The notes under the pieces were generated by a model. That model searched no databases, was not told the origin of the DNA, and saw nothing but the letters and a program-made list of their open reading frames with translations. The position numbers and the translations under genes were made by a program. A stretch of DNA of 64,000 nt, taken from contig NZ_CP053381.1 of NCBI RefSeq assembly GCF_017868775.1, positions 3,658,001 to 3,722,000 on the forward strand, written 5' to 3'. The DNA comes from Billgrantia sulfidoxydans. GTDB taxonomy: Bacteria; Pseudomonadota; Gammaproteobacteria; Pseudomonadales; Halomonadaceae. Shown piece after piece: positions 9,746 through 18,316 of the stretch (positions are counted from its first letter, which is position 1; each line of letters opens with the position of its first letter).

Positions 9746-11080
9746 ATGGATCCGACTACGCTGGGCATCATCGTCGCCGTCGCCCTGATCGTGCTGATGG
9801 CGATCGGCACGCCCATCGCCTTCGCCCTGGGCGGCGTCTCGCTGCTGGCGCTGATCTACGACCGCGGCCTGCCCGAACTCATCTACTTCGGCGAGACCTT
9901 CTTCGACCGCATCGCCGAGTTCGGCTTCGTCGCCATCCCCATGTTCATCCTGATGGGTGCCGCCGTGGCCTCGTCGCCCACCGGACGCGACCTGTATCGC
10001 TCGCTGGATTTGTGGATGGGGCGGCTGCCGGGCGGCCTGGCCGTCTCCAACATCGGCGCCTGCACCATCTTCTCCGCCCTCTCCGGCTCGTCGCCAGCCA
10101 CCTGCGCCGCCATCGGCAAGATGGGCATCCCCGAAATGCGCACCCGCGGCTACCCCGACGGCGTAGCGGCGGGCTGCATCGCCGCCGGCGGTACGCTGGG
10201 GATATTGATACCGCCCTCGGTGACCATGATCATCTACGGCATCTCCACCGAGACCTCGATCGGCCGGCTGTTCATCGCCGGGGTCATGCCGGGCTTCATG
10301 CTCGCCGGGCTGTTCATGGCCTGGACCATGATCGCCTGCAAGCTGGCCGGGGGCTACGCCAATCCGATGGCCCAGGCCGCCGCCCAGGTGAAGCGCAACG
10401 TGCGCGAGAACCTCGACGCCAACGCCAAGGCGATGATCCGGGTGCTGCCCTTCCTGGCGGTGGTCGGCGGCATCCTGTTCGCGCTCTACGGTGGCGTGGC
10501 CACGCCCTCCGAGGCCGCCGGCGTGGGCGCCTTCCTGTGCCTGGCGCTGGCGGTGATCATCTACCGCATGTGGCAGGTCGGGCCGATCAAGCTGATCATG
10601 CGCGACTCGCTGCGCGAAAGCGTGATGATCATGCTGGTGATCGCCTGCGCCGAGGTGTTCGCCTACGCCCTCTCCTCGCTGTTCATCACCCAGACCGTAG
10701 CCGGCGCCATCGCCGAGATGGAGGTCAACCGCTGGGTGCTGATGGGCGTGATCAACCTGTTCCTGCTGGTGGCCGGCTTCTTCCTGCCGCCGGTGGCGGT
10801 GATCGTGATGACCGCGCCGATCCTGCTGCCGATCATCCTCGCCGCCGACTTCGATCCCTACTGGTTCGCGGTGATCCTCACCATCAACCTGGAGATCGGC
10901 CTGATCACCCCACCGGTGGGGCTCAACCTGTTCATCATCAAGGGCATCGCACCGGACATCTCGCTGCGCAACATCCTGATGGGCAGCCTGCCCTACGCCC
11001 TGTGCATGGTGCTCGGGATCCTGCTGCTGTGCTTCTTCCCGGGCATCGCCCTGTGGCTGCCCGACCTGATCATGGGCTGA
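9746..11080 (+). CDS. TRAP transporter large permease, DctM family
   Basis: This is the ion-coupled transport subunit, 444 residues with about 12 membrane segments. Family marks include FALGGVSLLALIYDRG, FVAIPMFILMGA, SALSGSSPATCAAIGKMGIP (the conserved re-entrant hairpin region) and NLEIGLITPPVGLNLF. The start ATG at 9746 follows the dctQ stop by 2 nt; the same frame stays open far upstream but overlaps dctQ. Fourteen nt separate it from malonyl-CoA decarboxylase, so uptake and metabolism are in one transcript. Confidence 0.92.
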   Translation: MDPTTLGIIVAVALIVLMAIGTPIAFALGGVSLLALIYDRGLPELIYFGETFFDRIAEFGFVAIPMFILMGAAVASSPTGRDLYRSLDLWMGRLPGGLAVSNIGACTIFSALSGSSPATCAAIGKMGIPEMRTRGYPDGVAAGCIAAGGTLGILIPPSVTMIIYGISTETSIGRLFIAGVMPGFMLAGLFMAWTMIACKLAGGYANPMAQAAAQVKRNVRENLDANAKAMIRVLPFLAVVGGILFALYGGVATPSEAAGVGAFLCLALAVIIYRMWQVGPIKLIMRDSLRESVMIMLVIACAEVFAYALSSLFITQTVAGAIAEMEVNRWVLMGVINLFLLVAGFFLPPVAVIVMTAPILLPIILAADFDPYWFAVILTINLEIGLITPPVGLNLFIIKGIAPDISLRNILMGSLPYALCMVLGILLLCFFPGIALWLPDLIMG

Positions 11081-11094
11081 CGGAGAGAGCCATC

Positions 11095-12459
11095 ATGAAC
11101 ATGACCTTCCTGCAGGAGCTGTTCAACAGCATCACCCAGCGTGATGCGCGGCTATGGCGCCGGCAGGGCGAGTTCACCGCGCCCGACCACGCCCAGCTGC
11201 TCGACGCCTGTCGGGAGCTGCTGGAGAGCGACGGCGAAGCCTCGAGCATCAGCCTGGCCAGCCGCGCCCTCACCATGTACCACCGGCTGACGGAAGACGA
11301 GCGCACGCGTTTCTTCGAGGGGCTGGCCAGCGACTTCGCCGCCGAGCCGGCGCGCATCGACGCCGCCTACGAGGCCTATCGCGAGCAGCGCGACAACCCC
11401 AGCCTGCACGCGCTGTTCGAGGCCTGCGAGCCGCGCCGCCAGGAGCTGTTCCGACGCCTCAACCTGGCCAGCGACGGCACCCATGCGCTGGTGCGCATGC
11501 GCGAAGGGCTGCTCGAACGCATCCGCGAGCGCCCCGAACTCGACGCCATCGATGCCGACTTCGCCCATCTGTTCGGCTCCTGGTTCAATCGCGGTTTCCT
11601 GATGCTCAAGCGCATCGACTGGAACACCCCGGCCTCGATCCTGGAGAAGATCATTCGCTACGAGGCGGTGCACGAGATTCGCGACTGGGACGACCTGCGC
11701 CGGCGCCTCGACGCCCGCGACCGGCGCTGCTTCGCCTTCTTTCATCCGGCCATCGGCGACGAACCGCTGATCTTCGTCGAGGTGGCGCTGTGCAAGGGCC
11801 TGCCCGACCGCATCCAGCCCATCCTCTCGGGGGAGAGCGCCGGCGAGCGCGACATCGACGACCCCGAGGCCGCCGACAGCGCCGCCTTCTTCGGCATCAG
11901 CAACTGCCAGACCGGCCTGCGCGGCATCTCCTTCGGCAACTTCCTGATCAAGCAGGTGGTGCAGGAGCTCAAGCTGGAGCTGCCGCAGCTCAAGCACTTC
12001 GTCACGCTCTCGCCGGTGCCGGGCTTCGCCCACTGGCTCGCCGAGCGACGCGACGACGAGGGGCTGCCCGACGAGCTGCGCCAGGTGCTGCATGAGCTCG
12101 ACGCCCCCGACTGGCACCTCGACCCGGCCCGCAGCGAGCGCCTCAAGGCGGTGGTCAAGCCGCTGGCCGCCCGCTACCTGGTCGAAGAGAAGAATGCCCG
12201 CGGCCTGCCGCTCAACCCGGTGGCCCGCTTTCACCTCGGCAACGGCGCCGAGCTGCACCGCGTCAACTGGCTCGGCGACACCTCGCCCAAGGGGGTGAAG
12301 CAGGCCGCCGGACTGATGGTCAACTATCTCTACGTGCTCGACGACATCGAGCGCAACCACGAGAACTACACGGCCAACGCCACCGTGGCCTGCTCCAACG
12401 AGGTCCGCGACCTCAACCGCCGCGCCCGGAAGATGGCCAAGGGAGAGCCCGCCAAATGA
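11095..12459 (+). CDS. Malonyl-CoA decarboxylase
   Basis: A GNAT-fold enzyme that converts malonyl-CoA to acetyl-CoA and CO2. It is 454 residues, matching MatA and other bacterial malonyl-CoA decarboxylases. An N-terminal helical domain (about residues 1-180) precedes the catalytic domain, with HPAIGDEPLIFVEVALCKG, LKHFVTLSPVPGFAHWL (the conserved serine and histidine region) and NPVARFHLGNGAELHRVNW near the C-terminus. The start ATG at 11095 has GGAGAGAG upstream. Its final ATGA overlaps the start of malonyl-CoA synthetase, so the two catalytic steps are coupled. It equals matA of rhizobial matABC. Confidence 0.95.
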   Translation: MNMTFLQELFNSITQRDARLWRRQGEFTAPDHAQLLDACRELLESDGEASSISLASRALTMYHRLTEDERTRFFEGLASDFAAEPARIDAAYEAYREQRDNPSLHALFEACEPRRQELFRRLNLASDGTHALVRMREGLLERIRERPELDAIDADFAHLFGSWFNRGFLMLKRIDWNTPASILEKIIRYEAVHEIRDWDDLRRRLDARDRRCFAFFHPAIGDEPLIFVEVALCKGLPDRIQPILSGESAGERDIDDPEAADSAAFFGISNCQTGLRGISFGNFLIKQVVQELKLELPQLKHFVTLSPVPGFAHWLAERRDDEGLPDELRQVLHELDAPDWHLDPARSERLKAVVKPLAARYLVEEKNARGLPLNPVARFHLGNGAELHRVNWLGDTSPKGVKQAAGLMVNYLYVLDDIERNHENYTANATVACSNEVRDLNRRARKMAKGEPAK

Positions 12460-13973
12460 GTCACAACCTCTTCGAAACCTTCGCCGCCCGCATGCGCGAC
12501 CGCGGCGATGCCGACTTCATCACCACTCGCGAAGGCCGCCGCTACTCCTACCAGGATGCGCTGGCGGCGAGCGCCCGCCTGGCCGGCGCCCTGGTCGCGC
12601 TGGGCGTGACCCCCGGCGACCGGGTCGCGGTACAGGTCGACAAGAGCCCCGAGGCGATCCTGCTCTACCTCGCCTGCCTGCGCATGGGCGGCGTCTACCT
12701 GCCGCTCAATACCGGCTACACCGCCGACGAGATCCGCTACTTCCTCGGTGACGCCGAGCCGGCGCTGTTCGTGTGCCGCCCCGCAGCACTGGAGGAGGCC
12801 CGCAAGGTGGCCGCCGAGACCGGCTGCCCGGCGGTGGAGGCGCTCGGCATCGATGCCGACGGCAGCCTGATGGCGCGGGCCGAGCGCGCCGAGCCGTTCA
12901 CCGACATCGAGCCGCGGGACCACGACGACCTGGCCGCGATCCTTTATACCTCGGGCACCACCGGGCGCTCCAAGGGCGCCATGCTCACCCATCGCAACCT
13001 GGGCTCCAACGCCACCACGCTGAAGGAAGCCTGGCGCTTCAGCGCCGAGGATCGCCTGATCCACGCGCTGCCCATCTTCCATACCCACGGCCTGTTCGTC
13101 GGCTGCAACGTCACCCTGATGGCCGGCTCAAGCATGCTGTTCCTGCCCAAGTTCGATGCCGACGTGATCTTCGACGAGATGCCACGCGGCACGGTGCTGA
13201 TGGGTGTGCCGACCTTCTACACCCGCCTGGTCGCCGATGAGCGCCTCACGCCCGAGGCCACCGCCCACATGCGCCTGTTCGTCTCCGGCTCCGCCCCGCT
13301 CACCGCCGAGACCCACCAGGCGTTCCAGGCCAAGACCGGCCACGCCATTCTTGAACGCTACGGCATGACCGAGACCAACATGAACCTCTCCAACCCCTAC
13401 GACGGCGAGCGTCGCGCCGGCACCGTAGGCAAGCCGCTGCCGGGGGTGGAGTACCGCATCACCGACCGCGAGACCCACCAGCCGGTGCCTCAGGGCGAGA
13501 TCGGTATGCTCGAGATCCGCGGCCCCAATGTCTTCATCGGCTACTGGCGCATGCCCGAGAAGACCCGCGAGGAACTGCTCGACGACGGCTTCTTCGTCAC
13601 CGGCGACCTGGCCATGGTCGACGAGTTGGGCTACGTGCACATCGTCGGGCGCGACAAGGACCTGGTGATTTCGGGCGGCTACAACGTCTACCCCAAGGAG
13701 GTCGAGCAGGTGATCGACGAGCTGGAGGGAGTGGTGGAATCGGCGGTCATCGGCCTGCCCCACCCCGACTTTGGCGAGGGCGTAACCGCCGTGGTGGTGA
13801 CGGAGCCCGGCACCGCGATGGAAGAGCAGCAGGTGCTCGACCATCTCGAGGGGCGGCTGGCAAAGTACAAGCAGCCCAAGCGGGTGTTCTTCGCCGACTC
13901 CCTGCCGCGCAATACCATGGGCAAGGTGCAGAAGAACGAGCTGCGCAAGCGCTACCAGGACACCTACCGCTGA
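12456..13973 (+). CDS. matB: Malonyl-CoA synthetase (AMP-forming acyl-CoA ligase)
   Basis: An ANL-superfamily ligase that activates malonate (and often methylmalonate) with ATP and CoA. It has 505 residues. The P-loop-like AMP-binding motif is LYTSGTTGRSKGAMLTH (residues about 165-181). Next come ERYGMTETNMNLSNPYDGERR, VTGDLAMVDELGYVHIVGRDK and the C-terminal catalytic lysine motif PRNTMGKVQKNELR. The ERYGMTET context with downstream arginine is characteristic of MatB, which needs an arginine to bind the free carboxylate. It overlaps malonyl-CoA decarboxylase by 4 nt, giving malonate to malonyl-CoA to acetyl-CoA. Confidence 0.92.
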   Translation: MSHNLFETFAARMRDRGDADFITTREGRRYSYQDALAASARLAGALVALGVTPGDRVAVQVDKSPEAILLYLACLRMGGVYLPLNTGYTADEIRYFLGDAEPALFVCRPAALEEARKVAAETGCPAVEALGIDADGSLMARAERAEPFTDIEPRDHDDLAAILYTSGTTGRSKGAMLTHRNLGSNATTLKEAWRFSAEDRLIHALPIFHTHGLFVGCNVTLMAGSSMLFLPKFDADVIFDEMPRGTVLMGVPTFYTRLVADERLTPEATAHMRLFVSGSAPLTAETHQAFQAKTGHAILERYGMTETNMNLSNPYDGERRAGTVGKPLPGVEYRITDRETHQPVPQGEIGMLEIRGPNVFIGYWRMPEKTREELLDDGFFVTGDLAMVDELGYVHIVGRDKDLVISGGYNVYPKEVEQVIDELEGVVESAVIGLPHPDFGEGVTAVVVTEPGTAMEEQQVLDHLEGRLAKYKQPKRVFFADSLPRNTMGKVQKNELRKRYQDTYR

Positions 13974-13983
13974 GAACCAGCCC

Positions 13984-14931
13984 ATGAAGATCGTGATACC
14001 CGACGACTATCAGGACTGCGTGCGCCACCTCGACGCCTTCGCCAGGTTGGAGGGCCACGACGTCACCGTCTATCACGACACCGTAGCCGACGAGGACGCC
14101 CTGGTGGAGCGCTTCCGCGACGCCGAGGCCCTGGTGCTGATCCGCGAGCGCACGCCGATCACTGCGTCATTGCTTGCCCGGCTGCCCAAGCTGAAGGCGA
14201 TCAGCCAGACCGGCGGCGGCGCGGCCCACGTCGACCTGGCCGCCTGCAAGCGCCACGGGGTCACGGTCATGGCCGGCACCGGTTCGCCCCATGCCACGGC
14301 GGAGCTCACCTGGGGCCTGGTGCTGGCGGCCATGCGCCACATCCCCGAGGAGTTTGCGAACCTCAAGGCCGGCCGCTGGCAGCGCACCCTGGGCACCGGC
14401 CTCAAGGGCCGCACCCTGGGGATCTTCGGCTACGGCAAGATCGGCCGGCTGATCGCCCGCTACGGCCAGGCCTTCGAGATGAACGTGCTGGTGTGGGGCC
14501 GCGAGGGTACCCGCGCCCGCGCCACCGAGGCCGGCCTCGACGTGGCGGCAAGCCAGGCCGAACTGTTCGAACGCAGCGATGTGCTCAGCCTGCACCTGCG
14601 CCTGAACGCCGACACCCGCGGCATCGTCACCGCCGCCGACCTCGCGCGCATGAAGCCCGACGCCCTCTTGGTCAACACCAGCCGGGCGCCACTGATCGAG
14701 CCAGGCGCGCTGGAGGCGGCGCTGCGCAAAGGCCGCCCGGGCCGGGCCGCGGTGGACGTCTTCGAACAGGAGCCGGTGACCAATCACCCGCTGCTCGCGC
14801 TGCCCAACGTGCTCGCCACGCCCCACCTGGGCTACGTGGAGCAGGACAGCTACGAGCGCTACTTCGGCGATGCCTTCGACAACCTGCTGGCCTTCGAGGC
14901 CGGCCGGCCGGTGAACAACCTGGCCGAGTGA
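13984..14931 (+). CDS. D-2-hydroxyacid dehydrogenase family protein
   Basis: An NAD-dependent oxidoreductase of the D-isomer-specific 2-hydroxyacid dehydrogenase family, 315 residues. The NAD motif is GIFGYGKIGRLIARYGQAF (about residues 145-163). The catalytic residues sit in VNTSRAPLIEPGALEAAL (Arg region) and LATPHLGYVEQDSYERYF (His). It begins 10 nt after the matB stop in the same operon. It is not part of known matABC loci, so it may process a hydroxy- or keto-acid related to malonate. The actual substrate cannot be read from the sequence. Confidence 0.88.
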   Translation: MKIVIPDDYQDCVRHLDAFARLEGHDVTVYHDTVADEDALVERFRDAEALVLIRERTPITASLLARLPKLKAISQTGGGAAHVDLAACKRHGVTVMAGTGSPHATAELTWGLVLAAMRHIPEEFANLKAGRWQRTLGTGLKGRTLGIFGYGKIGRLIARYGQAFEMNVLVWGREGTRARATEAGLDVAASQAELFERSDVLSLHLRLNADTRGIVTAADLARMKPDALLVNTSRAPLIEPGALEAALRKGRPGRAAVDVFEQEPVTNHPLLALPNVLATPHLGYVEQDSYERYFGDAFDNLLAFEAGRPVNNLAE

Positions 14932-14943
14932 GAGGAGAGTGCC

Positions 14944-15345
14944 ATGACGTCGTCCCACGACCGTCTCGACCCCGATGGGCTCGCCACGCGCCGCGAGGTG
15001 CTCGGCGACGCCTACGTCGATAACGCCCTGGCCCAGGCCGACGAATTCGGCTGGCCGCTGCAGGAGTTGGTGACGCGCAACTGCTGGAACGACATCTGGA
15101 ACCGGCCGGGGCTGGCACGCCCTACCCGCAGCCTGGTCAACATCGGCATGCTGGTGGCGCTCAACCGCCCCCACGAGCTCAAGGTGCACCTGCGCGGCGC
15201 GCTCAACAACGGCTGCAGCGAGGCGGAGATTCGCGAGGTGTTGCTGCAGTGCGTGCCCTACTGCGGCTTCCCGGCGGCCATGGACGGCATGCGGGTCGCC
15301 CGCGAGGTGATCACCGCCTACCACGAGGAGCAGGCCGGGGGTTGA
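14944..15345 (+). CDS. Carboxymuconolactone decarboxylase family protein
   Basis: A small (133-residue) all-helical CMD/AhpD-fold protein. The core TRSLVNIGMLVALNRPHELKVHLRGAL with the family histidine (HLRGALNNGCSEAEI) and CVPYCGFPAAMDGMRVA resembles PcaC-type decarboxylases. It does not carry the paired CxxC cysteines of peroxidase-active AhpD. It is the last gene of the TRAP-malonate operon, starting 12 nt after the dehydrogenase with AGGAGAG in front. A beta-keto or lactone decarboxylation step is plausible but inferred only from the fold. Confidence 0.85.
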   Translation: MTSSHDRLDPDGLATRREVLGDAYVDNALAQADEFGWPLQELVTRNCWNDIWNRPGLARPTRSLVNIGMLVALNRPHELKVHLRGALNNGCSEAEIREVLLQCVPYCGFPAAMDGMRVAREVITAYHEEQAGG

Positions 15346-15363
15346 GCCGCACCCGACAGTATT

Positions 15364-15382
15364 GAGAATGATTATCGAGAAT
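15364..15382. promoter_or_regulatory. Fur-box-like site upstream of the siderophore-interacting protein
   Basis: GAGAATGATTATCGAGAAT matches about 12 of 19 positions of the Fur consensus, including the central AATGAT-ATC block. It lies 38 nt before the ATG of a siderophore-interacting protein gene. Both the position and the gene's role support iron control. The match is partial. Confidence 0.55.
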
Positions 15383-15419
15383 GTTAGCCTGCGGCCATCT
15401 CACGCGGAGTCACGGCACC

Positions 15420-16346
15420 ATGGCCAAGCAGAGCTACCAGGTCTTCGACATCACCCTTTCCCGCCGCACCCAGCTCACGCCCTCGCTGGCCCGGTTCACC
15501 TTCACCGGCGCCGACGTGGCGCGCATGGCCACCCACGCCCCGGACCAGCGCATCAAGCTGTTCTTCCCTACCGCACGCGGCAGCCTCGAGGCCCTGTTCG
15601 ACTGCGTCGCGGCCGTGCCCGACGACTGGTATGCCGCCTATCGCGGCCTACCGGAGGCCCTGCGCCCGCCGATGCGCACCTACACCATTCGTGCGCTGCG
15701 TGCCGGGCATGGCGAAGTCGACATCGAGTTCGTGCTGCACGGCGACGAAGGACCGGCCTCGCGCTGGGCGATGCGCGCCCAGCCGGGCGACCGCCTGGCC
15801 ATGACCGCCCCGACCGCCGACGTGGAAAATCTCGGCGTGGGCTATGAGTGGAAGCCGCCGCGCGGCGTGCAGCGCATTCTCGTCGTGGCCGACGAAACCG
15901 CCCTGCCGGCGGCGGCCGGCATCCTCGAGACGTTGGCCGCGCGTGCCGACCGCCCGCAGGTGGATGCGCTGATCGAGGTTCCGCTGGGCGACGACACCCG
16001 GCCGCTGGCCATGACAGCCGGGGTGCGATGGCTGCCGCGCGATGTCACGCCCGGCTGCGCCCATGGCGAGCGCCTGTTGCGCGCGGTGCGCGACGTCGAC
16101 CTGTGCGCCGAGATCGCCCGCCTGGCCGACACCACCGACAATGCCGAGGGCCAGGACGAGCCGGCCGACGACGAGTTGCTGTGGGAAGCGGCAGCGACAG
16201 ACGACGGCGCCCCCTTCTACGCCTGGATCGCCGCGGAGAGCAAGGTGGCACTGGGCATCCGCCGCTACCTGGTCAACGAGTGCGGGCTGCCCAGGCGCTA
16301 CGTCAGCAGCATGGGCTACTGGCGCGAGGGCAAGGTGCTGGGCTGA
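15420..16346 (+). CDS. Siderophore-interacting protein (FAD-linked ferric-siderophore reductase)
   Basis: A 308-residue SIP/ViuB-family flavoprotein that reduces ferric siderophores in the cytoplasm to release iron. The FAD-binding RTYTIR motif (in PPMRTYTIRALRAGHGEVDI) is clear, as is the NAD(P)H-binding ILVVADETALPAAAGILETL segment. The C-terminus has the family's AESKVALGIRRYLVNE and GYWREGK. I chose ATG 15420 (MAKQSYQVFD); upstream codons run through the Fur-box region. It is a single-gene unit with a Fur-box-like site in front. No siderophore synthesis or receptor gene is nearby. Confidence 0.9.
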   Translation: MAKQSYQVFDITLSRRTQLTPSLARFTFTGADVARMATHAPDQRIKLFFPTARGSLEALFDCVAAVPDDWYAAYRGLPEALRPPMRTYTIRALRAGHGEVDIEFVLHGDEGPASRWAMRAQPGDRLAMTAPTADVENLGVGYEWKPPRGVQRILVVADETALPAAAGILETLAARADRPQVDALIEVPLGDDTRPLAMTAGVRWLPRDVTPGCAHGERLLRAVRDVDLCAEIARLADTTDNAEGQDEPADDELLWEAAATDDGAPFYAWIAAESKVALGIRRYLVNECGLPRRYVSSMGYWREGKVLG

Positions 16347-16442
16347 GCGCCCCGCCCCATGGCTTCGGAAAAAAACGGGGACACCCGCACCCAGGCGCGC
16401 TAGCCTCAGGAGACCGTACGAAACGGAAGCGAGGGAGCCCCC

Positions 16443-17045
16443 ATGCCCAAGCGCATCAGCTACTACTTCAGCCTGGTCTCGCCCTGGACCTACCTGGGCC
16501 ACGCCCGCCTCGGCGAAATCGCCGCCCGCCACGGCGCCACCGTCGATTACGTGCCGGTCACGGTCAGTGCGGTCTTCCCCAGAACGGGCGGCCTGCCGCT
16601 ACCCAAGCGAGCCCCGGAGCGCCAGGCCTACCGCCTGGTGGAGCTGCGGCGCTGGCCGCGCCTGCTGGGCATTCCGCTCAACGTGGAGCCGAAGTACTTT
16701 CCCGCCGACGATCGCCCCGCGGCGCGCCTGGCGCTGACCGCCAAGGCTCGGGGCCACGACATCGCCGCGCTGTCGCTGGCCGTCCTGCGGGCCTGCTGGG
16801 CCGAGGAGCGAGACATTGCCGATCTCGACACACTGGAGGCGATTGCCGACGCCTGCGGCCTGGATGGCCGGGCGCTGCTCGAGGAGTCGGAAACGGAGCC
16901 TGGCCAGCAGCGCCTCGACGAGGCCTGCGAGCAGGCCATCGCCGCCGGCTGCTTCGGTGTCCCGTGGTACGACGTCGAGGGAGAGCCGTTCTGGGGCCAG
17001 GACAGGCTCGAACTGGTGGAGAAAAAGCTCACCGGCGAACTGTGA
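16443..17045 (+). CDS. 2-hydroxychromene-2-carboxylate isomerase family (DsbA-like) protein
   Basis: A 200-residue thioredoxin-fold protein of the kappa-class glutathione transferase/HCCA isomerase group. The N-terminal YYFSLVSPWTYLG carries the serine that replaces the CxxC of true DsbA, and the C-terminal AAGCFGVPWYDVEGEPFWGQDRL is the family signature. In naphthalene degraders the isomerase uses glutathione, but no aromatic degradation genes are close here, so the true substrate is open. GGAG-like sequence (GCGAGGGAG) precedes the ATG. Confidence 0.85.
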   Translation: MPKRISYYFSLVSPWTYLGHARLGEIAARHGATVDYVPVTVSAVFPRTGGLPLPKRAPERQAYRLVELRRWPRLLGIPLNVEPKYFPADDRPAARLALTAKARGHDIAALSLAVLRACWAEERDIADLDTLEAIADACGLDGRALLEESETEPGQQRLDEACEQAIAAGCFGVPWYDVEGEPFWGQDRLELVEKKLTGEL

Positions 17046-17221
17046 TCCCGTCCACCGAGGGGGAGGCTCAGGCGCTCAGGGCCGCGCCGCCCTCATCGCA
17101 CAGCAGAAACGTGCAAAGCACCGCACGCCCGGGCAAGCCTGGCCGTGGGCGACATCCCATCATGGATACGACGAGTTGGCCCTGGCTCGTTCCCCATCAA
17201 CCATGACAGGAGGTCGCCCCC

Positions 17222-17503
17222 ATGAGGCTTCGCACTCTAGCGCTACTGTTCACCCTGTCCCTCGTCCCCGGTACGGCGCTCGCCGATCGCCCGTCCCCCG
17301 AGGATGAGCCCATGATGACGCGTAGCGGCAGCATGCAGGCTCCCTTGATCAAGCGTCACTTCGACCAGCTCGACACCGACCGCGACGGGCGGCTGAATCA
17401 AGCCGAAACCGTTGGAGTCTCGTTGTCAGACGCGTTCTGGGAGCTCGACCGCAACCGCGACGGCTTTCTCAGCCGCCAGGAGTATGACTACCATCCCAAC
17501 TGA
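17222..17503 (+). CDS. Small secreted EF-hand protein (copy 1)
   Basis: A 93-residue protein with a signal peptide (RLRTLALLFTLSLVPGTALA) and two calcium-binding loops, DTDRDGRLNQAE and DRNRDGFLSRQE. It ends in EYDYHPN. A strong ribosome site (AGGAGG) precedes the ATG. A paralogue with the same plan lies at 24986-25258. It is probably a periplasmic calcium-binding protein of unknown partner. A terminator-like hairpin follows. The 175 nt before it hold nothing else I recognise. Confidence 0.85.
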   Translation: MRLRTLALLFTLSLVPGTALADRPSPEDEPMMTRSGSMQAPLIKRHFDQLDTDRDGRLNQAETVGVSLSDAFWELDRNRDGFLSRQEYDYHPN

Positions 17504-17524
17504 TCGCGCTATCTCTGCCCTGCC

Positions 17525-17550
17525 GACGCGAGTGCCTGGGCACTCGCGTC
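17525..17550 (+). terminator. Terminator-like hairpin after the EF-hand gene
   Basis: A 12-bp perfect stem (GACGCGAGTGCC and its complement) with a 2-nt loop lies 22 nt after the stop. The following bases (TGTGCTTGG) lack a T-run, so it may be a weak terminator or mRNA-stabilising hairpin. Confidence 0.5.
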
Positions 17551-17711
17551 TGTGCTTGGGGAGGTAATTCAGCTGAACCGTAGGCTCGAATGGGAATGGT
17601 CGACGGTAGGGCTGGCCTATACTTCTTATCGGCCCGTTCAACGGAACCAGACCCTCTGAGCGATCAAGCCCCAGCTTCGCCCAGGAAGTCCGAATTTTCG
17701 GGGGCGATGCC

Positions 17712-18251
17712 ATGGCGCCGTTACCGGTCAGTTCGCCGCGAGTACCCAGCACCATCTATGAAATGCGGGAGAGAGTGATTCAGCTGCTCGATGAGGCCGC
17801 GGCGACCCTGGCCCGGGATCAGGAAGCGGCACGCAACAGCCTGGCCGAGGCCCGACTGTTGCTGGCACAGGCTCCCTTGGCAACCGCACCGGAGCCGGCG
17901 CTTCATGGCGGGCTCGTCGGCTGGCAGATTCGCCGCGTGATCGCCTTCGTCGACACGCACCTGGATGCGACGATCCACGTCAAGGAGATGGCCGCCGAAG
18001 CACGCCTCAGCCTCAGCCACTTCTCGCATGCCTTCAAGCTGACCTTCGGCGAACCGCCCCTGGCCTACGTGACCCGCCGACGACTGGCCCGTGCCTGCGA
18101 GATGATGCTCGCCGGCAACGCGCCGCTCTCACGGATCGCCCACGATTGCGGCTTCTACGACCAGTCACACTTCACCCGACACTTCCACCGCCGGCTAGGC
18201 ATGACGCCACAGCGCTGGCGCCGCCTGCATGCAGAAGGACCAGGTGACTGA
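17712..18251 (+). CDS. AraC-family regulator with short N-terminal region
   Basis: The C-terminal 100 residues hold the paired AraC helix-turn-helix: VKEMAAEARLSLSHFSHAFKL, then LSRIAHDCGFYDQSHFTRHF. The N-terminal 70 residues are helical and alanine-rich, and lack the cupin sensor domain of larger AraC proteins. The protein is 179 residues. It may therefore respond to a partner protein or act constitutively. ATG 17712 is used; a second in-frame ATG (MRERVIQ) lies 17 codons in. The convergent amidase is not an obvious target, and no divergent gene is adjacent. Confidence 0.8.
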   Translation: MAPLPVSSPRVPSTIYEMRERVIQLLDEAAATLARDQEAARNSLAEARLLLAQAPLATAPEPALHGGLVGWQIRRVIAFVDTHLDATIHVKEMAAEARLSLSHFSHAFKLTFGEPPLAYVTRRRLARACEMMLAGNAPLSRIAHDCGFYDQSHFTRHFHRRLGMTPQRWRRLHAEGPGD

Positions 18252-18316
18252 CGCATCGCGCGAGTTTAGCCCGGCGTCGCGCCTGCCGCTGATCGACAAC
18301 GCTCCCCGTCCCACAG

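Noticed and set aside
10012..11094. Upstream extension of the malonyl-CoA decarboxylase frame through the DctM gene
   Set aside because: It overlaps the real DctM frame. The family start at 11095 has its own ribosome site, so the extension is not coding.
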